Shown here: positions 17,988-26,080 of the stretch, piece after piece
How positions within the stretch are numbered: the stretch's first letter is position 1
How the letters are laid out: every line of letters starts with the position of its first letter
Assembly (NCBI RefSeq): GCF_001597745.1
Contig: NZ_LUHJ01000074.1
Coordinates: forward strand, 1 to 51,059
DNA: 51,059 nt
Direction of reading: 5' to 3'
From: Anabaena sp. 4-3
GTDB taxonomy: Bacteria; Cyanobacteriota; Cyanobacteriia; Cyanobacteriales; Nostocaceae
Translations under genes and position numbers: made by a program
The notes under the pieces: generated by a model
What the model was told of the DNA's origin: nothing
The model's input: the letters and a program-made list of their open reading frames with translations, nothing else
Databases searched by the model: none

Positions 17988-18019
17988 TAAAAATGTTGAT
18001 GACAGAAGCCAAATCTTAA

Positions 18020-19075
18020 CTACTCCATCTGTAATTGATACAGACGTAAACCTTTTTTAGCATTCAAATCAAACTTCAAGCCAACTTCCATCCCAGTAGT
18101 TGTTTGTAAATCATTAACTGGATTATCATTAACATGAAGGCTCTTGATAGTAACCAAATAGCAACAAGATGTATCTTCACTTACTAGGAAAAGTTGGTTT
18201 CCAACTGATAATTTAATTTCCGCAACTTTTGCAACTCCAGCATTAGCCCTCTTGAACCACCCAATAATTGTGCCTACTTCTCGAATCTTACCTATTAATT
18301 TTTTGCGTTTAATAACCTGGTAAGTGACTAATTCAGCAAGTGCTTCACATAAAGCATCTATAAAGTCGCATAATTCTAATAATGCACTAGCACCTAGAAC
18401 ATCATCAGGCACACCGTGTGCTGCATCGTTACGATAGCTAATAAATTCATTAAGTTCCCCTTCCGCAGTATTTTGGTTTCCTCTAATCTCTTCTAAAAAA
18501 TGTTTGATGGCTCTATGTTTTTCTACCCATACCCAAGCGTTTGATATTCCAGCATTAGCAAACAATCTTTCTAGAGTTTCCCTGCGTAAGTTCTGTTCAT
18601 GAATAAGAAACGCATCTGGCAGTAATTCATACTCTTTTTCACCAGTATTTCCATAAAATAAACCTTGCATAACTTTCTCAGAAGTGAGATGTTCATATCG
18701 GCTTTTATTCAATTCCACCAGTAATCTTCCCACTCCCACCCGATGAGTATTTCTGATTGTTTCTTCCAAATCTGAATAGCATGGATATAATTCTGGTAAA
18801 AGTATTAACCAATCACTAATTAATTCTTCTACAAAACGCTCATAAATTGCATATAATCGCGTTACTACAGCACAATGGTCGTAAATTCTCCACTCTCTTG
18901 CTTTCGGTATATCTTGCAGCAGGTTATTGAGGATTAAGTCTGCTTCTTCGCTTGTTTCTGTTTTTATTACAGCACCCGAAGCAAACGAAATTTCCATCAG
19001 CCTATTATTAGTTTTAATAATGGAACTAACAGTAGCAATATTAACTTTAACTGTCATTAGAATATCCTGAAACAT
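18020..19075 (-). CDS. HEPN-domain nuclease (MAE_28990/MAE_18760-like, RiboL-PSP-HEPN type)
   Basis: 351 residues. The central alpha-helical region matches the HEPN family linked with RiboL-PSP proteins, and the diagnostic R-x4-H ribonuclease motif is at residues 215-220 (YRNDAAHG). Upstream features typical of this family are DHCAVVTRLYAIYERFVEELISDWL and the helix around NTHRVGVGRLLVELN. The C-terminal part (about 265-351) is a beta-rich domain of unknown role. HEPN proteins of this kind cleave RNA as toxins or defence effectors. The start ATG lies six bases after the stop of the DUF262 gene, so the two are co-translated. The target is unknown. Confidence 0.8.
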   Translation of the reverse strand: MFQDILMTVKVNIATVSSIIKTNNRLMEISFASGAVIKTETSEEADLILNNLLQDIPKAREWRIYDHCAVVTRLYAIYERFVEELISDWLILLPELYPCYSDLEETIRNTHRVGVGRLLVELNKSRYEHLTSEKVMQGLFYGNTGEKEYELLPDAFLIHEQNLRRETLERLFANAGISNAWVWVEKHRAIKHFLEEIRGNQNTAEGELNEFISYRNDAAHGVPDDVLGASALLELCDFIDALCEALAELVTYQVIKRKKLIGKIREVGTIIGWFKRANAGVAKVAEIKLSVGNQLFLVSEDTSCCYLVTIKSLHVNDNPVNDLQTTTGMEVGLKFDLNAKKGLRLYQLQME

Positions 19076-19081
19076 CGCTTC

Positions 19082-20251
19082 TTAACCTGCGATGACTTGG
19101 GATAGCATTTCATCGAACAATCTGATGCTTTCTTTAATATCAGAATGAGTTCGACCTCCACCAGTAAATAGCTTTGATTTGTCTTCTCTAACAAGTCTTT
19201 TTGTTTCTTCAATCACTATTAATTTTTTTTGGACTAAAATATCTGCATTTGCTAAATGTCTACTAAATCCAACCATAACGGCATCATAATAAGCTTTATA
19301 GGCTTTTTCCTTCCATGTCTCAGTTGTAGGATCAAAAGGCTTAAATAAATTAGCTGAATAGATTTGGTGTGCTAAATTTATAGTTTGGAGAAAAATATTT
19401 TTGAGAATATTGACATCTTCATCGGTAAAATTGAGACTTTTAATCATGTAGAGATCAAGGAATCCTTCCATTCCTCGGCGGAAATCATTTACATGACGTA
19501 AAGCAAAAAAACGAAGAATTAATTCGGCATCTTCCATCTTTTTATATAAATTGTTCTTATTACGTTGTTTTTCATCATCAATTGGAATTCCCCAAGCCTC
19601 CGCAAATATAGAATTATTTGCTAGTTCAAGTAAAAGTTGATTAAATTTTCCAGAATACAAACAGTTACGTATTTCTTGACGACTTAAAGCGACACCACCT
19701 GTATTTAGTCTTTCAAAAGCAAGTTGCTTCAATAAAAATGCTTCTTCAGGATTGGATGCTGATTCTGTAATCAAAACTATGGATGATATAGAGCGACGAT
19801 CAATACCTGCTCTAATTTTGGCAGGAAGATTAGCGTATGTTCTTCCGTTGAGTTCTCGCCAAAGTTCAAGTCCTGTCAATTTCAAGCGGTTATCATAAAA
19901 ATCACGAAGAGCAGTAATTCTTTGTTGACCATCCATTACTTCATAACAGTTAAACTCTTTCTCATAAAGAATAATTGGAGGAACGGGAATATTAATCAAG
20001 AATGACTCGATGAGTCTTGATTGCATTGTTTCATCCCACCGAGTTCTTCTTTGGTAAAAAGGACGTACATCCATATATCCAGGTTTTTTTAAAGCTGCAA
20101 CAAAGCTTGGCAACTTTTCACGGTTCATTTCAGTCAGTATTCTTTGTTCGCCAGATTCATACTTTTCGTTAATCTCAATATCGGACATCCTGATGTTATT
20201 TTTATAGGGTGATTTCTCCCACATTTGTTGTTCATTTGGTGCAAGTATCAT
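19082..20251 (-). CDS. DUF262 (GmrS/SspE N-domain-like) protein
   Basis: 389 residues with a ParB/Srx-like DUF262 domain: RPFYQRRTRW (63-72), SRLIESFLINIPVPPIIL, and DGQQRITALRDFY with the DGQQR nucleotide motif at 107-111, then FERLNTGGVALSRQEIRNCLY. No DUF1524 HNH nuclease module follows, unlike GmrSD, so the nuclease role probably falls to the HEPN partner. DUF262 proteins in SspE and GmrSD use NTP hydrolysis to sense modified phage DNA. First gene of the operon. ATG 20251 was chosen; ATG at codon 22 (MSDIEINEKYESGEQ) is possible, since families often start there. Confidence 0.82.
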   Translation of the reverse strand: MILAPNEQQMWEKSPYKNNIRMSDIEINEKYESGEQRILTEMNREKLPSFVAALKKPGYMDVRPFYQRRTRWDETMQSRLIESFLINIPVPPIILYEKEFNCYEVMDGQQRITALRDFYDNRLKLTGLELWRELNGRTYANLPAKIRAGIDRRSISSIVLITESASNPEEAFLLKQLAFERLNTGGVALSRQEIRNCLYSGKFNQLLLELANNSIFAEAWGIPIDDEKQRNKNNLYKKMEDAELILRFFALRHVNDFRRGMEGFLDLYMIKSLNFTDEDVNILKNIFLQTINLAHQIYSANLFKPFDPTTETWKEKAYKAYYDAVMVGFSRHLANADILVQKKLIVIEETKRLVREDKSKLFTGGGRTHSDIKESIRLFDEMLSQVIAG

Positions 20252-20415
20252 TGACTACATCCCGCGCAATAGTGATTTTATTCAATATAAATCTCATAAG
20301 TATATTTTATCATTTTTTATGTAAAAATTCGGAACAGGTTAATTTTTAAGAAATGATAGACTTCATTTATCTTATGAAGATTAGTAATAATTAGTCAGCA
20401 AGACAACTATTGATT

Positions 20416-20448
20416 AAACTACCAAGGTAATTTACTTCCATCCCATGA
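20416..20448. repeat. 33-bp direct repeat, right copy (true SDR 3' end)
   Basis: The functional copy: it encodes the last nine residues and stop of the SDR gene on the minus strand. Exact match to 17955-17987. Confidence 0.85.
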
Positions 20449-21189
20449 GAAAAATTGTCCACTATCGCCTTTATTCAGTTTTTCAATCACGGCTAATAAT
20501 TGGGTAACAGTGCGTTCAACTGAGAATAATTTATCAGCAGCTACGTTGCGTTGAAATGGACGAGAAAGGCTGGTATCTGTTGTACCAGGATGTAAAGTTA
20601 CAACTATCGCATTTGGGCAAGTTCTACCATATTCAATCGCCACATTTCGCATAAACATATTCAATGCTGTTTTTGAGGCGCGATAACCATACCATCCACC
20701 GAGTTTGTTATCACCAATACTGGCTAATTTAGCTGATATAGTCGCAAAAACAGCAGTGTCATTATGGCGAAATAATGGTAAAAGATGTTTCGCTAAAAGT
20801 ACAGCACCAATACTGTTTACTTGGAAGTAACGTAAAAGATTTTCTGGATTAATTTGTCTTAAACTTTTTTCTGGTTGTAAATCTCCTTCATGTAGTAAAC
20901 CTACACAGTTTATTACTAAATGAAGTTGATTAATTTGAGTTCGGATTTTTTGGATAGCTTCAGCAATTTGCAACTCATCGGTAATGTCTACTACCAGACA
21001 AGTTAAACGATTAGAATATTTATCAGCTAAGTCTATTAATTCACAAGCTGCTTCTGGTTGGCGATAGGTTGCATAAATTTTGTTGATTCTGTCATTTTGT
21101 AGAAGTTTTTTTACAAACCCTAAACCAATTCCTTGGCTTGCTCCTACAATTAAAGCATTGTTATGATTCATTTCATCAATAAAATTCAT
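20419..21189 (-). CDS. Short-chain dehydrogenase/reductase
   Basis: Classical SDR of 256 residues: nucleotide-binding GASQGIG (16-22), NCVG in place of NNAG, catalytic YGYRASK (YxxxK), and the PGTTDTSLSRPF loop. It resembles the CsgA/C-factor-like SDR group. The glycine-rich motif gives no clear cofactor preference and the substrate is unknown. Start ATG 21189; ATG at codon 7 is an alternative closer to the fold. Its C-terminal SWDGSKLPW is duplicated on the far side of the HEPN/DUF262 cassette, so insertion left the gene intact. Confidence 0.88.
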   Translation of the reverse strand: MNFIDEMNHNNALIVGASQGIGLGFVKKLLQNDRINKIYATYRQPEAACELIDLADKYSNRLTCLVVDITDELQIAEAIQKIRTQINQLHLVINCVGLLHEGDLQPEKSLRQINPENLLRYFQVNSIGAVLLAKHLLPLFRHNDTAVFATISAKLASIGDNKLGGWYGYRASKTALNMFMRNVAIEYGRTCPNAIVVTLHPGTTDTSLSRPFQRNVAADKLFSVERTVTQLLAVIEKLNKGDSGQFFSWDGSKLPW

Positions 21190-21257
21190 ATTATATCAAC
21201 CTAGTTGTTAGTTTTTAAAAAGCTTGTTTTCAGGTAAGTACATGGCGTAAATGATTA

Positions 21258-21315
21258 AAGTTTGTAGTAAGGACTTTAGTCCTAAGAAAAGGGCTAAAGC
21301 CCTTACTACAAACTT
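21258..21315. repeat. 58-bp palindromic element (GTTTGTAGTAAGG family)
   Basis: 15-bp perfect arms (AAGTTTGTAGTAAGG / CCTTACTACAAACTT) enclose a second near-complementary pair (CTTTAG.CCT / GG.CTAAAG), giving a hairpin of about 25 bp. It lies between mnmE and the SDR gene. Palindromes of this form are widespread in Nostoc intergenic DNA. It may act as a bidirectional terminator, but no T-tract follows. Confidence 0.75.
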
Positions 21316-21372
21316 AATTTGAATAATTTTACTTGGATATTCATGATGTTTACTGTTAGTGGATGAACAGAT

Positions 21373-22764
21373 TTATTTACCGATGCAAAATTTACTAAAG
21401 ATTCTATCAAGTACAGATTCAGTTACTTCTTCGCCGGTGATTTCTCCTAGTGCTTGAATTGCGCCTCTTAAGTCAATTGTCCAAAAGTCTAAGGGTAATT
21501 TTTGGGCAATTGTCGCCTGTACTTGTGTTAAAGCAATTTTAGCTTGTGTGAGTGCGGCTGCTTGTCTTTGGTTAATGGCTAAATCTATGTCAGCAGCAGC
21601 AACTTTTCCAGCTTGAACTATTTCTAAGATAGCTGTTTCTAAACTCTCAATACCTTGATTTTGAGCGGCGGCTGTGTAAACAATTTTATTAATGTTTTGG
21701 GGATATTTTAAAGTATCAATGACTGACTTTTCTACTAGGTCAATTTTATTAATTATCAGAATTAATGGACGGTGTTCTACTTGTGCGTAAATTTGTTGGT
21801 CGTCTTCTGTCCAACCTGTGGCTGCATCGATGGTGAATAAGACTAAATCGGCTGTGTTGGCAGCACGGCGCGATCGCTCGACTCCGATTTTCTCTACTTG
21901 GTCGGCAGTTTCCCGAATTCCTGCGGTATCTAGCACCTGCACCGGAATTCCTCCCACCACTAACTGCGACTCGACGACATCGCGGGTTGTCCCCGGTAAG
22001 TCGGTGACTATGGCGCGATCGCTCTGACTCCAAGCGTTCAACAAGCTGGATTTACCCACGTTCGGACGACCGACTATCGCCACTTTTAACCCTGTACGCA
22101 GCAGTTCCCCTTGATCTTTCGTTGCCAATAATTTAGAAATTTCTGCGGCAATGTTTTCAATTTCTGATATGATGTGTTTATCATCCAACGGGGGTAAGTC
22201 TTCCTCAAAATCAATCCGCGCTTCAATCTCTGCCAAAATATCTAAACAGTGAGCGCGTAACTGACGGATAGGATAAGCTAATTTTCCCTGTAACCCAGCT
22301 AAAGCAGTTTGAGCCGCTTGGGGTGATTTAGCTCCGACTAAATCGGCGATACTTTCGGCTTGGGTTAAATCTAATCTGCCATTCAAAAACGCACGCAGGG
22401 TAAATTCTCCCGGTTGCGCCAGTCTTGCGCCATTTTCCAAACACAACTGTAACACCTGCTGCACAGCCATAATTCCGCCATGACAGTGAAATTCCACCAC
22501 ATCCTCACGGGTGTAAGAACGAGGTGCTTTCATGATCAGTAACAAGGCTTCATCTACCAGTTGTCGCGTTTGGGGATGGCGGATGTTACCGTAGAGAATG
22601 CGGTGACTTTCCCAAACTTGCTTACCTGGAGTATAAAACAAAGTTTGAGCGATCGCCATTGCTAGAGAACCAGAAACCCGCACAATACCTACACTACCCT
22701 GTTGCGGGACAACAGCAGTAGCGATCGCGGCAATAGTTCCAGTTGTCGCCAACAGTTCGGACAT
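21373..22764 (-). CDS. mnmE: tRNA uridine-5-carboxymethylaminomethyl modification GTPase
   Basis: Works with MnmG to modify U34 of tRNAs. The N-terminal tetrahydrofolate-binding domain begins with [23 protein letters not shown], and [10 protein letters not shown] and [21 protein letters not shown] follow. The GTPase domain has [24 protein letters not shown] and NKIDLV. The C-terminus FCIGK is the essential CxGK motif with its catalytic Cys. 463 residues is full length. Its upstream region consists of GATGAGGGG and TAATGAC repeats, so the promoter is not obvious. Confidence 0.96.
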   Translation of the reverse strand: MSELLATTGTIAAIATAVVPQQGSVGIVRVSGSLAMAIAQTLFYTPGKQVWESHRILYGNIRHPQTRQLVDEALLLIMKAPRSYTREDVVEFHCHGGIMAVQQVLQLCLENGARLAQPGEFTLRAFLNGRLDLTQAESIADLVGAKSPQAAQTALAGLQGKLAYPIRQLRAHCLDILAEIEARIDFEEDLPPLDDKHIISEIENIAAEISKLLATKDQGELLRTGLKVAIVGRPNVGKSSLLNAWSQSDRAIVTDLPGTTRDVVESQLVVGGIPVQVLDTAGIRETADQVEKIGVERSRRAANTADLVLFTIDAATGWTEDDQQIYAQVEHRPLILIINKIDLVEKSVIDTLKYPQNINKIVYTAAAQNQGIESLETAILEIVQAGKVAAADIDLAINQRQAAALTQAKIALTQVQATIAQKLPLDFWTIDLRGAIQALGEITGEEVTESVLDRIFSKFCIGK

Positions 22765-22810
22765 GAGCTACCTTTTGAGCCAGAGATTATATAAGGATAG
22801 AGTAACAGGA

Positions 22811-22894
22811 ATGGGAGATGAGGGGGATGAGGGGATGAGGGGGATGAGGGGATGAGGGGGATGAGGGGGATGAGGGAGATGAGGGAGCAGGGGA
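22811..22894. repeat. GATGAGGGG 8/9-bp tandem array
   Basis: About nine units of GATGAGGGG or GATGAGGGGG with an alternating 8 and 10 bp rhythm. A shorter relative is found at 25038-25063 upstream of rsmI. Confidence 0.9.
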
Positions 22895-22900
22895 GAAAAG

Positions 22901-22993
22901 CTAATGACTAATGACTAATGACTAATGACTAATGACTAATGACTAATGACCAATGACTAATGACTAATAACTAATGACTAATGACCAATGACT
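22901..22993. repeat. TAATGAC heptamer array, 13 units
   Basis: The longest heptamer array of the window, with TAATGAC, TAATGACC and TAATAAC variants. The units are contiguous without spacers, so it is not a CRISPR array. Confidence 0.92.
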
Positions 22994-23228
22994 ATTATTC
23001 TAAAATGGTAAGGGTAGTTTGAATATTTTACGCAAAGTAGTCCCGACAGCTTTTAGTCTAGGGATATAGGGCGTTGTAGTTCGCCCCGTCGGGATTATTC
23101 CCGGCAAATGAAAGGCATGAGATATTTGTCTATGTTTTTTGCAACTATTTAGACTAACTTGTAAACAATAGCCAAGGTAAAATTAACCTTGAGGGTAGAA
23201 AAAAGCCCGAATTAGAGAGGAATTGACT

Positions 23229-23429
23229 GTGGAGCAGAAAATTAACTGCGCTGAAGCTTGCGTTAACGGTTGCGTTTTGGGTGATAAATGTCCCAACATT
23301 GAATATAGAGAAGCTGCGTCTAAATTCATTGCTGAGACTTCTTTAGACCAAATGCTAGCGATCGCCGAAGAACGTCTCAGGCGTAAAATGATGGAACCAC
23401 CAAAATGGGTTTTACCTGAAGATAACTAA
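23229..23429 (+). CDS. Cys-rich 66-aa conserved-type protein, unknown function
   Basis: The N-terminal half has four cysteines spaced C-x3-C-x3-C-x5-C (NCAEACVNGCVLGDKC), a likely metal or Fe-S site or disulfide knot; the rest is helical (SLDQMLAIAEERLRRKMMEPPKW). The frame could begin at TTG 23223, but the AGAGG at 23215-23219 leaves only a few bases to it and about eight to the GTG at 23229, which I therefore prefer. The stop overlaps the stop of the convergent Uma2 gene by four bases. I recognise it only as a small cyanobacterial protein. Confidence 0.65.
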   Translation: MEQKINCAEACVNGCVLGDKCPNIEYREAASKFIAETSLDQMLAIAEERLRRKMMEPPKWVLPEDN

Positions 23430-24136
23430 ATCGCATCTGGATCTATACCTAATTCTCGCAGCTTCGCTTCCATGCGATCGCTGCGTTGTTTTTCTTGTTC
23501 AGCAACTTGCTGTATTTCCTCAGCACGCTGCATCTGTTGCTGTGCTACTTCTTGTGGTGTGGGTACAAGTTCCCCTTCCGCAGTGTAAAACCGTAAACTT
23601 TGCTGTTCAACCCCTAAAAATAACTCTAACTGCTGACTCCATAACCTACCTTGGGGGTTGGGTGTGATAGGCTCATATTTACCAGCGAGTAACACAAACC
23701 CAGCGAATTCTAAATTATGGGGATCAAACCAAAAGTATTCCGGGGTGCGGAATATATCTTGATAAATTTGTTTTTTTAAGCCTCTGTCAGTGGCGGCAGT
23801 AGAATCTGATAATAGTTCTATAATCACGTTGGGATACTTTCCCTCTTCTTCCCAGACTACCCAACTTTTACGGGGTTTGCGTTCCGTTCCCAGCACGACG
23901 AAAAAATCAGGCCCCCGAAATTGTTCTGATTTTAACTGTTTGGGACTGTAAAAAATCGTCAAATTACCCGCCGCAAAAAAATCATTGCGGTCTTGCCACC
24001 ACCATTCCAAGCAGGTTAATAATAAAATTATTTGCTGTAAATGTAGATAACTTTCCAAAGGTGGCTCGTCACTGTATAAATCTCCTGGTGGAAAGATAAC
24101 ATATTCTGGGGTGGTGACATCTTTAGCTACAGACAT
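23426..24136 (-). CDS. Uma2 family (DUF820) endonuclease-like protein
   Basis: PD-(D/E)XK-fold protein of the family that is greatly expanded in cyanobacteria. Core: FRGPDFFVVLG (Pro-Asp motif), YPNVIIELLSDSTAATDRGLKKQIYQDIFRTPEYFWFDP with the E-x-L and K-x-x-x-Y elements. A C-terminal coiled coil (VAQQQMQRAEEIQQVAEQEKQRSDRMEAKLRELGIDPD) is common in this group. It is usually regarded as a putative nuclease; its cellular role is unproven. 236 residues, start ATG 24136. Confidence 0.85.
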   Translation of the reverse strand: MSVAKDVTTPEYVIFPPGDLYSDEPPLESYLHLQQIILLLTCLEWWWQDRNDFFAAGNLTIFYSPKQLKSEQFRGPDFFVVLGTERKPRKSWVVWEEEGKYPNVIIELLSDSTAATDRGLKKQIYQDIFRTPEYFWFDPHNLEFAGFVLLAGKYEPITPNPQGRLWSQQLELFLGVEQQSLRFYTAEGELVPTPQEVAQQQMQRAEEIQQVAEQEKQRSDRMEAKLRELGIDPDAI

Positions 24137-24179
24137 AGCAGCAAGTCTCTACAGTCTTATAAGTTTAGCCTAGCAAAAT

Positions 24180-25037
24180 TCACTCAGGATCAAGAACAAT
24201 TGACAGAGCAATTTGATAAACTTGACGACGGTTTAAGGCAGTATATTGATTTAATTGTCGGCTAGCTTGCGATCGCGATACTCCTTGACGCATTAACTGT
24301 TCTAATTCGGCTCGTAATTGTGCTTCTGTCAGTAGCGGTTGACTCGGTGGATTTCCCGCTACGACTAGGGTATACTCTCCTTGGGGTTCTCGTTGTTGAT
24401 AATGGGCGATCGCATCTCCTATACTTCCTCGCCAAAATTCCTCATACAATTTAGTTAACTCCCTTGCCAGCACAATTTGGCGATCGCTTCCCCACATCTC
24501 TGCTAAGTCTTGTAAAGTATCTCGCAATCGATGCGGCGATTCATATAAAATTATAGTGCGATATTCTGTCTGTAAAGCCTCCAGATGTTCCCGTCGTTGC
24601 TGACTTTTCGCAGGTAAAAATCCCTCAAACACAAACTTATCTGTAGGTAAACCCGCCGCACTCAAAGCCGTAATCACTGCACTCGCGCCAGGGATAGGAA
24701 CTACAGGAATTTGTGCCTCAACACAAGCTTTCACCAATTCATAACCAGGATCAGAAATTCCCGGCATACCCGCATCACTCACCAAAGCTAAGGCTTTTCC
24801 AGTTTGTAAATGCTCTAAAATTTCCGGGATACGACTACTACTATTATGTTCATGGTAACTGATTTGCGGTGTTTTCACCTGCAAATGTTGTAATAGTTTA
24901 CCAGTATGGCGCGTATCTTCAGCCGCAATCAAATCCACACCCTGCAAAATCCGCACCGCCCGCAAGGTGATATCTTCTAAATTGCCGATAGGTGTACCAA
25001 CTATATATAGTGTTCCTGGTTTGGGTTCTGTCTGCAT
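24180..25037 (-). CDS. rsmI: 16S rRNA (cytidine(1402)-2'-O)-methyltransferase
   Basis: Tetrapyrrole-methylase fold enzyme that 2'-O-methylates C1402 in the decoding centre. Motifs GTLYIVGTPIGNLEDITLRAVRIL, AEDTRHTGKLL, YHEHN, LVSDAGMPGISDPGYELV and VPIPGASAVITALSAAGLP are all diagnostic. 285 residues is full length. Single gene, minus strand, with short GATGAGG and TATCTGCGTT repeats upstream. Confidence 0.95.
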   Translation of the reverse strand: MQTEPKPGTLYIVGTPIGNLEDITLRAVRILQGVDLIAAEDTRHTGKLLQHLQVKTPQISYHEHNSSSRIPEILEHLQTGKALALVSDAGMPGISDPGYELVKACVEAQIPVVPIPGASAVITALSAAGLPTDKFVFEGFLPAKSQQRREHLEALQTEYRTIILYESPHRLRDTLQDLAEMWGSDRQIVLARELTKLYEEFWRGSIGDAIAHYQQREPQGEYTLVVAGNPPSQPLLTEAQLRAELEQLMRQGVSRSQASRQLNQYTALNRRQVYQIALSIVLDPE

Positions 25038-25206
25038 GAGATAAGGGAGATGAGGAAGATGAGGGGGAATTAGAATGATTTATCTGTTTTTATCTGCGTT
25101 TATCTGCGTCCATCTGCGTTCAATTATGCTTGATATTTGATTTTAGGCAGCTTCATATTAATTTGGTAGAAAAAATTTTTGAATTTTGAATTTTGAATTT
25201 TGAATT
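25038..25206. repeat. Mixed short tandem repeats upstream of rsmI and pfkB-like gene
   Basis: Three small arrays in one divergent gap: GATGAGG units (25038-25063), TATCTGCGT(T/C) units (about 25080-25122) and TTTTGAA units (25180-25206). The TTTTGAA array sits directly before the pfkB-like start; its complement (TTCAAAA) recurs at 32733-32767. Confidence 0.8.
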
Positions 25207-25211
25207 GATTT

Positions 25212-26078
25212 ATGACTAATCATGGTTTATTCATCGGTTTAATCACTGTAGACTTAATTTACTTAGCTGCATCTGCTCCGCAAAATAATCAAAAGTTAGT
25301 CGCATCTGACTACACTGTAGCAGCAGGGGGGCCTGCTACCAATGCGGCGGTAACTTTTAGTTATTTAGGAAATCAAGCAACGCTTTTAGGTGTGTTGGGT
25401 TCGCACCCGATGACGCAGTTAATTCGAGGAGATTTAACTCAATATCATATAGGTATCGTTGACCTTGATCCTAGCGTCAACACACCACCACCTGTATCAT
25501 CAATTATTGTCACCCAATCCACCGGGGAACGGGCGGTAATTTCGCTCAACGCTGTGAAAACTCCAGCCAGTGTTGCCGCTATCCCAGCAAATATCTTACA
25601 TAATATAGATGTAGTGCTGATCGATGGTCATCAGATGCCAGTGGGATATGCGATCGCACAAATGGCAAAGGCGCATCATATCCCGATAATTATTGATGGT
25701 GGTAGTTGGAAACCTGGATTTCAAGAAGTCTTACCCTTAGTAGATTACGCTATTTGTTCAGCTAACTTTCGCCCTCCTGACTGTAACTCAGAAACAGAGG
25801 TTATTGATTATCTGCGCGGTTTAGGAATTCCTCACATCGCCATCACCCACGGCGAACAGCCAATTACCTACTGTAGTCATGGTAAAATTGGAGCGATCGC
25901 TGTTCCTAGTATCCAACCAGTTGATACACTAGGGGCTGGAGATATATTTCACGGTGCTTTTTGCCATTATATTTTACAAGCCAGTTTTACCGATGCCCTC
26001 GACCAAGCGGCGAAAATTGCGGCGAAAGCTTGTCAATATTTTGGTACACGTCGCTGGATGGATGAGAGGAGTGAGTAA
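25212..26078 (+). CDS. PfkB family carbohydrate kinase
   Basis: Ribokinase-like sugar kinase, 288 residues: GLITVDLIY at the N terminus, substrate-site AAGGPATNAAVTFSYLG, and the catalytic C-terminal DTLGAGDIFHGAF with the Asp base. Substrate unknown. It ends two bases before the ATG of the cysQ-like gene, so the two are one operon; together they suggest small-molecule phosphate metabolism, but no pathway can be fixed. A poorly conserved middle region is typical of the family. Confidence 0.88.
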   Translation: MTNHGLFIGLITVDLIYLAASAPQNNQKLVASDYTVAAGGPATNAAVTFSYLGNQATLLGVLGSHPMTQLIRGDLTQYHIGIVDLDPSVNTPPPVSSIIVTQSTGERAVISLNAVKTPASVAAIPANILHNIDVVLIDGHQMPVGYAIAQMAKAHHIPIIIDGGSWKPGFQEVLPLVDYAICSANFRPPDCNSETEVIDYLRGLGIPHIAITHGEQPITYCSHGKIGAIAVPSIQPVDTLGAGDIFHGAFCHYILQASFTDALDQAAKIAAKACQYFGTRRWMDERSE

Positions 26079-26080
26079 TC

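Larger units (their letters stand above)
17988..20448. mobile_element. Putative integrated HEPN/DUF262 defence cassette bounded by 33-bp direct repeats
   Basis: The segment holds exactly two genes in one operon (HEPN nuclease and DUF262) between direct repeats of the SDR gene's 3' end. Taking out the segment plus one repeat would put the SDR stop eight bases from the cytochrome gene stop, a normal convergent arrangement. No integrase, transposase or terminal inverted repeat was found, and I saw no GCGATCGC octamer within it. Calling it mobile is an inference from the repeats. Confidence 0.55.
22765..23228. other. Repeat-rich intergenic region, 464 bp
   Basis: Divergent region between mnmE and the Cys-rich mini-protein gene. 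From left: a GATGAGGGG array (22811-22894), a TAATGAC array (22901-22993), then about 230 bp of unique sequence with a small hairpin TCGGGA/TCCCGG near 23087-23105 and the leader of the mini-protein gene. No further frame seen. Confidence 0.7.

Noticed and set aside
22901-22993. CRISPR-like array
   Set aside because: The units are seven bases, contiguous and without spacers; these are STRR repeats. No cas gene is present.
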